Assembly (NCBI GenBank): GCA_963787645.1
Contig: CAWBDS010000003.1
Coordinates: 558,001 to 622,000, forward strand
Direction: 5' to 3'
Source: Palsa-504 sp963787645
GTDB taxonomy: Bacteria; Actinomycetota; Actinomycetes; Streptosporangiales; Streptosporangiaceae
Length of the DNA: 64,000 nucleotides
Shown here: in pieces, positions 59,083 through 64,000 of the stretch
Position numbering within the stretch: position 1 is the stretch's first letter
How the letters are laid out: every line of letters begins with the position of its first letter
Notes under the pieces: model-generated
Seen by the model: the letters and a program-made list of their open reading frames with translations, nothing else
Told to the model about the DNA's origin: nothing
Database searches by the model: none
Program-made: the position numbers and the translations under genes

Positions 59083-59716
59083 GCTGGGCGGGGCGTGGCT
59101 GGCAGCCGCCCGCGGCGGTGACCCGGACTTCGTGATGTGCGTGACGGACCTGGTCAGCGAGCAGCTAGCCGAACTTCAGCTGACCCTGGGCGAGGGGCCG
59201 TGCCGCGACGTGCTGGTCTCGGACGCGCCAGTCCTGGCCGCCGACCTGGGCGATGCGGAGTCCGTCCGCCGGTGGCCCGGGTTCGTCCCGCCGGCCCGCC
59301 AGCTCGGCGCCGGGGCGGTCTTCGCGTTCCCGCTGACCGTCGGGGCGATCCGGGCCGGGGTGCTGGGCCTGTACCGCGGCTCGCCCGGTCCGCTGCCGGA
59401 CAGGCAGCTCGGTGACCTGCTCGTCCTGGCCGACGCGGCGACGGTGATGCTGCTGGGCAGCGCGGACGGCGGCACCGAGAGCGAAGACGGGCCCTGGCCG
59501 GACGGACAGGCCCCGGACCTGGCGCTGCACCGCGCGGAGATCGACCAGGCCACCGGCATGCTGACGGTCCAGCTCGGGGTCCCGGCGGCGGCGGCGTTCG
59601 CCCGGCTCCGGGCCTACGCTTACGCTCAGGACCGGCGGCTGGCCGACGTGGCCGGCGACATCGTCGCCCGGCGTCTGCGGCTGCCCCGCGACCAGCATCC
59701 GGGCGGCGGCCCGTGA
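58970..59716 (+). CDS. GAF-ANTAR transcription antitermination regulator
   Basis: 248 residues. GAF domain: WLAAARGGDPDFVMCVTDLV, LQLTLGEGPCRDVLVSDAPV, GAVFAFPLTVGAIRAGVLGL. The C-terminal ANTAR domain is LHRAEIDQATGMLTVQLGVP plus ARLRAYAYAQDRRLADVAGD. ANTAR proteins bind RNA hairpins and prevent termination. It is followed by a second GAF-ANTAR protein after 67 bases. A signal is presumably bound by the GAF domain. ATG 58970 follows a weak ribosome-binding site. Confidence 0.9.
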   Translation: MTETRALALWGQVAAHAAAHGRQVSVADVCAVAVSSAELGGAWLAAARGGDPDFVMCVTDLVSEQLAELQLTLGEGPCRDVLVSDAPVLAADLGDAESVRRWPGFVPPARQLGAGAVFAFPLTVGAIRAGVLGLYRGSPGPLPDRQLGDLLVLADAATVMLLGSADGGTESEDGPWPDGQAPDLALHRAEIDQATGMLTVQLGVPAAAAFARLRAYAYAQDRRLADVAGDIVARRLRLPRDQHPGGGP

Positions 59717-59783
59717 CCGCCCGGGCGCGCCAGCCGCGCACCCCGCGGCTTCAAGTCCCTGCAAGTAGTGAAAGGTGACCCAG

Positions 59784-60518
59784 ATGGACACCGACCTGCT
59801 CTCCGACACCTTCGTCGAGCTGGCCGACACGATGGTCGCCGACTTCGACGTCATTGACTTCCTGCACTTGCTCACCGACCGGACCGTCGCCCTGCTGGGC
59901 GCGTCCGCGGCCGGGGTCGTACTGGCCGACCCGCGCGGCGAGCTGCGGGTCGCGGCGGCCTCCAGCGAACAAGCCCAGCTCCTGGAGCTGCTCCAGCTGC
60001 AGAACGACCAGGGACCGTGCCTGGAGTGCTTCCGCACCGGCCGGCCCGTTACCGCGACCGATCTGGCCGGGCAGGCCCAGCGGTGGCCCCGGTTCGCGCA
60101 CGCCACCCTGGCGGCCGGGTTCGCGACCGTGGAGGCGCTGCCGATGCGGCTGCGGGATCAGGTCGTCGGCGCGCTGAACCTGTTCCGCGCCGCGCCCGGC
60201 CCGTTCGACCTGGCGGACCTGCGTATCGCCCAGGCACTGGCCGACGTGGCCACCATCGGGCTGCTGCACGAACGCAACCTGCGCCGCCGCGAAACCGTCG
60301 CCGAGCAGCTCCAGGCCGCGCTGAACAGCCGGGTGGTGATCGAGCAGGCCAAGGGCAAGCTCGCCGAGCGGCTCGGCATCGATATGGACCGCGCCTTCAC
60401 GATGCTGCGCGAATACGCCAGGAATACCAACCAGCACATGACCGATGTCGCCCGCGACTTCGTCACCGCTGGCACCGCGGAATTCCCGCCGCCGACCCGG
60501 TGCCAGCCGGGCCGCTAG
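59784..60518 (+). CDS. Second GAF-ANTAR regulator
   Basis: 244 residues from ATG 59784 (AAAGG 8 bases upstream; GTG 59775 is less good). GAF region: FLHLLTDRTVALLGASAAGV, NDQGPCLECFRTGRPVTATD, TVEALPMRLRDQVVGALNLF. ANTAR region: ALNSRVVIEQAKGKLAERLG and AFTMLREYARNTNQHMTDVA. Same architecture as its neighbour but the ANTAR is closer to the standard. The pair may act on the same or related transcripts. Confidence 0.92.
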   Translation: MDTDLLSDTFVELADTMVADFDVIDFLHLLTDRTVALLGASAAGVVLADPRGELRVAAASSEQAQLLELLQLQNDQGPCLECFRTGRPVTATDLAGQAQRWPRFAHATLAAGFATVEALPMRLRDQVVGALNLFRAAPGPFDLADLRIAQALADVATIGLLHERNLRRRETVAEQLQAALNSRVVIEQAKGKLAERLGIDMDRAFTMLREYARNTNQHMTDVARDFVTAGTAEFPPPTRCQPGR

Positions 60519-60553
60519 CCGCGGCCACTCTCAGGGACCGTTTCTGGTCTCCG

Positions 60554-61657
60554 TCACCGACGGGTACTCAGGGGGACGCGCAGAGCGAGCAGCGCGGTGT
60601 CGTCGCTGGCCCAGTCGCCGCTGTGCCGGGCGAGGATGGCGCTGAGGCGGGCGATGAGGCCGGCCGCACCCGGCCGTCCGCACGGCGGATCAGGGCCGGC
60701 GGGTGGCCCGCGGTACACAGCCGGCCCGCGACGCCGCCGGGCGTGGTGCGGAAGGTGGCGTACACGGCGGTGAGGAACCGCTCCCCGCCGCGCTGGTCGA
60801 GCATCGCCCGGTTCAGGTGCTCCAGCACCACGGCGGGCGAGAGATGCTGGGTGGCCTCGGCACGCAGGGTGTAGCGGGCCAGGGCGGTGACCTTGGCGGC
60901 TTCAGTGCCTTTGCCGCACACGTCGCCCATCACCGTGCACCACCATGGGCCCCTGGCCTGGAACAGGTCGTAGAAGTCGCCGACCACGGTGGTGCCGCCC
61001 GCGGCGGGCAGGTACGACGCGGCGGCCTCCAGGCCGGGCACCGCCGGCAGGACCGGGGGCAGCAGGCTGTCCTGCAGGCTGCGGGCCAGTGCGGTGGAGG
61101 TCGCCAGAGCCGCCTCGGCGACAGCGAGCGCGTCCCGCGCAGCGGTCAGCGAGGTGCGCAGGTTGATCTCGTTGCTCACCGCGCGGGCCATCGTGGCCAG
61201 CGTGGCCAGCTCCTCCGGCGGCCACGGGTGCGGATTCTCGTCGATCACGCACATGCTGCCGAGCACCTGTCCGTCCGAGGACAGCAGCGGGTAACCCGCC
61301 CACGCGCCGATCTTCATCGGCCGTACTGACGGGTGGCTGCTGGTGCGCGGACCGGCGGCGGCGTCTTCGATCACGAACGGCGCCCCGCCCAGGCCGACCA
61401 GGAAGTAGCACAAGCTCTCCCGCACCGGGTTCTGCCGATCGGCGATCTCCGGGGCAGTTACCCGATGCACGACTTCCAGAACGAGCGGCGCTCATCCACC
61501 AGCGTGATGAAGGCGCGCCCGCAGCCGTTACCGCCGCCGCTAGCCGGGCAAGATCGTCGAAGCGACCTTCCGGGCCGGTGTCCAGCAGCCCGGTCGCCCG
61601 CACCGCCGCCAGCCGGTCCGGGGCCGACAACGCGGCCGGCAGCCCGTCGGCCCGCAC
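60554..61657 (-). pseudogene. GAF-PP2C (SpoIIE-type) phosphatase gene with three frameshifts
   Basis: Starts at GTG 61657 (RADGLPAALSAPDRLAAVRA, RFDDLARLAA). Then, after one missing G near 61525, FITLVDERRSFWKSCIG is in another frame. After a second missing G near 61462 the frame changes again to VTAPEIADRQNPVRESLCYF, the GAF end and the PP2C domain (TVVGDFYDLFQARGPWWCTV, GDVCGKGTEAAKVTALARYT, TAGHPPAL). After a third shift near 60660 the end, LIARLSAILARHSGDWASDD, is in the original frame and stops at 60554. With these repaired it is a GAF plus SpoIIE phosphatase of about 365 residues. It sits between the GAF-ANTAR genes and the anti-sigma kinase. As sequenced it is not functional. Confidence 0.85.
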
Positions 61658-61896
61658 CTAGAACGTCAAGATATTCGGCACACGGCCACAGTAGCGCGGC
61701 CACCGCCGCTCACCGGCCGGTCGCCCGCCCGGAGCCGGGAGATGAACCGGCCGCGGTGATCGCGGGCCAACCTGCACGCGCCAGATGGGTTGCCCTGGCT
61801 GGTCCTGGGTAGCGTAAACCCGGGTACAGGCCGGACAGCCGGCAGGCGCAGCCGAGGAGGCGACCGGCCATCGGCAGCAGATCACGACCCCCGCCG

Positions 61897-62310
61897 ATGC
61901 GTCCATCCGGGCCCGGCAACGACGCGGAGGCGGGGCCGCTGGCCCGGGAGTTCGATGCCGATGCGCTGGCCGGTTTGCGCCAGGCGGTGCTGGGCTACGC
62001 GACCGCCTGCGGCATGCCTGGGGACCGGGCCATCGATGTGATGCTGGCCGTCCACGAACTGGCCGCCAATGCCGTCCGTCACGGCCCGGGATACGGGCTA
62101 CTCCGGCTGCACGTGACCGCCGGCACCCTGCACTGCGAGGTCAGCGACCCCGGTCTGTCCGGCCGCGATGGCATCGCGCCGTGGCCGGTCGAGAAAGGCC
62201 ACGGCCTGTGGCTCGTACAGGTAACCGCGCAGCACGTCCGCGTGTGCTCGGGGCCGCGCGGGTCGCTCATAACGGCGGCGTTCGTCTTGCCCGCCGCGGC
62301 GCCCATTTAG
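61897..62310 (+). CDS. HATPase-type anti-sigma factor kinase
   Basis: 137 residues, ATG 61897. The GHKL ATP-binding motifs are visible: N-box VMLAVHELAANAVRHGPGYG, G1-type VSDPGLSGRDG, and GHGLWLVQVTAQHVRVCSGP. This matches RsbW/SpoIIAB-like kinases of actinomycetes, which phosphorylate STAS antagonists and bind sigma factors. It lies with a STAS protein, a PP2C phosphatase gene and a sigma factor in one region, so a partner-switching circuit is plausible. Its sigma target may be a different one. Confidence 0.88.
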   Translation: MRPSGPGNDAEAGPLAREFDADALAGLRQAVLGYATACGMPGDRAIDVMLAVHELAANAVRHGPGYGLLRLHVTAGTLHCEVSDPGLSGRDGIAPWPVEKGHGLWLVQVTAQHVRVCSGPRGSLITAAFVLPAAAPI

Positions 62311-62520
62311 CCGCGGGGCAGCGGAAGACCGGTCCGAGCATCCTGGCCGCGGCATAGTGTTAAATGGAACTGGTTGCAGTTTCGTGTCCGTGTCATAGCG
62401 CCTGCGGAATTCTGACCGCGGGCACCGTCGATTCCCGGGCCAGGCTCGGAAGGGCAGGCGGTCGCCTCAGCCCAGGATGCACCCCGTGGATCCTGATGAT
62501 CCTTCGGCAGGAGCGCAACA

Positions 62521-62598
62521 GTGGCCCAGGGAACAGTGAAGTGGTTCAACGCGGACAAAGGCCACAGGACACCCAACGGGTCGAGCGAGCATGGGTGA
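62521..62598 (+). pseudogene. Cold-shock protein gene fragment
   Basis: GTG 62521 begins AQGTVKWFNADKG, the exact N-terminal signature of CspA-type proteins. After the first 14 codons the expected FGFI block is replaced by HRTPNGSSEHG and a stop. About 50 codons of the cold-shock domain are missing. The ribosome-binding site GGCAGGAG is still intact. A deletion joined the start of a csp gene to unrelated sequence. Confidence 0.85.
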
Positions 62599-62845
62599 TT
62601 TTTACGGGATCAGGCCCGGCACGATCCCCGGCTTCGCCGTGGCCGGCGTCGGCAGTTTCGTGAGCGTGGCGGACCTGCCGGGCCACACGGTCCGGAACAT
62701 GGCTATGTTCATGGAGAAGCTGCGCGGGATGCATGCGAATGACGCGCTGGCGTTTGAGGTGTGTGTCCAGCACGTCGCGTCCATGATCGAGGATCGGCGC
62801 CGGGAAGAATGCAGAACCGACCCGCGGGAAAATCCTGCCCTATGA
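62591..62845 (+). CDS. Small hypothetical protein (84 residues)
   Basis: ATG 62591 overlaps the end of the csp fragment, and the frame starts at its stop. The middle is hydrophobic (IPGFAVAGVGSFVSVADLPG) and the end charged (VASMIEDRRREECRTDPREN). There is no good ribosome-binding site of its own; it could be translated by coupling from the csp remnant. No family is recognised. It precedes the sigma-factor gene by 16 bases. Confidence 0.45.
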   Translation: MGDFYGIRPGTIPGFAVAGVGSFVSVADLPGHTVRNMAMFMEKLRGMHANDALAFEVCVQHVASMIEDRRREECRTDPRENPAL

Positions 62846-62861
62846 GACCCCGGTCAGCAGG

Positions 62862-63890
62862 ATGGCGTGGGGGCGGACAGCGCAGCCTGGCCGCCGCTAT
62901 CAGCGCTGTATCGGCGCTGCTGTGGGCCTGACTGATGATGAGGAGGATCTTCCCGCCCTCCGGACGGCGGCCGCTGGCGCTACTGCCGACCCGGTTAAGG
63001 ATTACCTCAAGCAGATCGGCAGGGTCCCGCTGCTCAACGCCGAGCAAGAGGTCGAGCTGGCCAAGCGGATCGAGGCCGGCCTGTTCGCCGAGGAGAAGCT
63101 GGCCGAAGGCAGCGGGGTGCTGCGCGCGGGCCAGAGCATCGACCTCCAGCGGATCGCCGACGACGGCAGGAAGGCCAAGGACCACCTGGTGGAGGCCAAC
63201 CTCCGCCTGGTCGTGTCTTTGGCCAAGCGGTATGCCGGCCGGGGGGTGCTGTTCCTGGACCTGATCCAGGAGGGCAACCTGGGCCTGATCCGGGGCGTGG
63301 AGAAGTTCGACTACACCAGGGGATACAAGTTCTCCACGTACGCCACCTGGTGGATCCGGCAGGCGATCAGCCGCGCCATGGCCGACCAGGCGCGCACCAT
63401 ACGTCTGCCGGCGCACATGGTCGAAGTGATCAGCAAGCTGGCCCGCGTGCAGCGTCAGATGCTCCAGGATCTCGGCCGCGAGCCGACCCCGGAGGAGCTG
63501 GCCGTCGAGCTGGAGATGACCCCGGAGAGGGTCATCGAGGTGCAGAAGTACGGCCGCGAGCCGATCTCGCTGCACACCCCGCTCGGTGAGGATGGCGACA
63601 GCGAGTTCGGTGACCTGATCGAGGACTCCGAGGCGATCCAGCCCGGTGAGGCGGTCAGCTTCACGCTGCTGCAGGAGCAGCTGCACTCGGTGCTGGACAC
63701 GCTGTCCGAGCGTGAGGCGGGCGTGGTCTCGATGCGGTTCGGCCTGACCGACGGCCAGCCCAAGACGCTGGACGAGATCGGCAAGGTCTACGGGGTGACC
63801 CGGGAACGCATCCGCCAGATCGAGTCCAAGACCTTGTCGAAGCTGCGTCACCCGTCCCGATCCAACCTTCTCCGGGACTACCTCGACTGA
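62862..63890 (+). CDS. SigA/HrdB-like RNA polymerase sigma factor
   Basis: 342 residues. Region 1.2 is DPVKDYLKQIGRVPLLNAEQ, region 2 LRLVVSLAKRYAGRGVLFLD to GYKFSTYATWWIRQAISRAM, region 3 ISKLARVQRQMLQDLGREPT, and region 4 LSEREAGVVSMRFGLTDGQP to VTRERIRQIESKTLSKLRHP. It is close to the principal factor HrdB but lacks the long region 1.1, so it is probably a group 2 factor like HrdA, HrdC or HrdD. The start is uncertain: ATG 62862 is used, and a GTG about 20 codons later (VGLTDDEEDL) also fits. It may be the target of the anti-sigma kinase at 61897. Confidence 0.9.
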   Translation: MAWGRTAQPGRRYQRCIGAAVGLTDDEEDLPALRTAAAGATADPVKDYLKQIGRVPLLNAEQEVELAKRIEAGLFAEEKLAEGSGVLRAGQSIDLQRIADDGRKAKDHLVEANLRLVVSLAKRYAGRGVLFLDLIQEGNLGLIRGVEKFDYTRGYKFSTYATWWIRQAISRAMADQARTIRLPAHMVEVISKLARVQRQMLQDLGREPTPEELAVELEMTPERVIEVQKYGREPISLHTPLGEDGDSEFGDLIEDSEAIQPGEAVSFTLLQEQLHSVLDTLSEREAGVVSMRFGLTDGQPKTLDEIGKVYGVTRERIRQIESKTLSKLRHPSRSNLLRDYLD

Positions 63891-64000
63891 CCTGACCGAC
63901 GGCCACCGCGGCCCGCGGGGTTCGGTTGCGCCGGACATAACGGCGGTCAGCTCCGGGTTGCACCTACCGGGGGTCATCCCGCAGCCAGCGGGACCATGAA

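Noticed and set aside
62709..63977. Long minus-strand open frame (about 420 codons) opposite the sigma factor
   Set aside because: Antisense frame of a strongly conserved gene in high-GC DNA; composition (Leu, Gln, Asp, His rich) has no known family and no ribosome-binding site.

Overview
The window is very GC-rich. It uses GTG and TTG starts freely, has many 4-bp stop/start overlaps, and carries LLM-type (F420/FMN) oxidoreductases, GAF-ANTAR proteins, SpoIIE-type phosphatases and an HrdB/SigA-like sigma factor. This points to a filamentous actinomycete, possibly Streptosporangiales or a Thermomonospora-like lineage; the genus cannot be fixed from sequence alone. The region looks accessory: catabolic genes, repressor/target pairs, fragments of duplicated genes and one IS110-type element.

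Layout. 0-5.3 kb: end of a P450 gene, then a tight minus-strand operon (SDR, acyl-CoA ligase, enoyl-CoA hydratase, LLM oxidoreductase, second hydratase) that looks like a beta-oxidation-type catabolic unit. 5.5-8.2 kb: an intact GNAT acetyltransferase, an IS110-family transposase and a decayed second GNAT copy. 8.4-13.7 kb: CorA-like transporter (frameshifted), acyl-CoA dehydrogenase, a TetR/SDR divergent pair with two operator-like sites, and a decayed toxin-like ORF. 13.9-19.9 kb: two large FtsX-type ABC permeases with no ATPase beside them. 20.3-31.8 kb: DUF1905 protein, LuxR (LAL-type) regulator lacking its ATPase, SDR/TetR/cupin/SnoaL group, MFS/MarR pair, an MTHFR-like/methyltransferase pair, and a MarR/class V aminotransferase pair.

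32-39 kb: a 156-bp relic of an acyltransferase gene with three Trp-to-stop changes, two related hypothetical proteins (one with 39-bp repeats), a LAL N-terminal relic, luciferase-like oxidoreductase plus glutathione peroxidase, TetR/NIPSNAP pair, MBL hydrolase. 39.6-46 kb: a mannoside-type carbohydrate group (GT4, alpha/alpha-toroid protein, GH130, GT4) followed on the minus strand by a DEAD-box helicase. 46-56 kb: VOC protein, FAD monooxygenase, a 1,293-residue sensor combining histidine kinase, receiver and SpoIIE phosphatase, RibD-type reductase, second toroid protein, second DEAD-box helicase. 56-64 kb: small proteins, acyltransferase, then a regulatory cluster of STAS protein, two GAF-ANTAR proteins, a broken GAF-PP2C phosphatase, an HATPase anti-sigma kinase, a cold-shock gene fragment and a SigA-like sigma factor.

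How the genes fit together: several pairs follow the same plan, a repressor gene beside its target with a near-perfect palindrome between them. The right end has the parts of a partner-switching system (STAS, HATPase kinase, PP2C phosphatase, sigma) mixed with ANTAR RNA-binding regulators. Single-base indels interrupt at least six otherwise good genes. They could be real decay or residual consensus errors, and raw reads are needed to decide.
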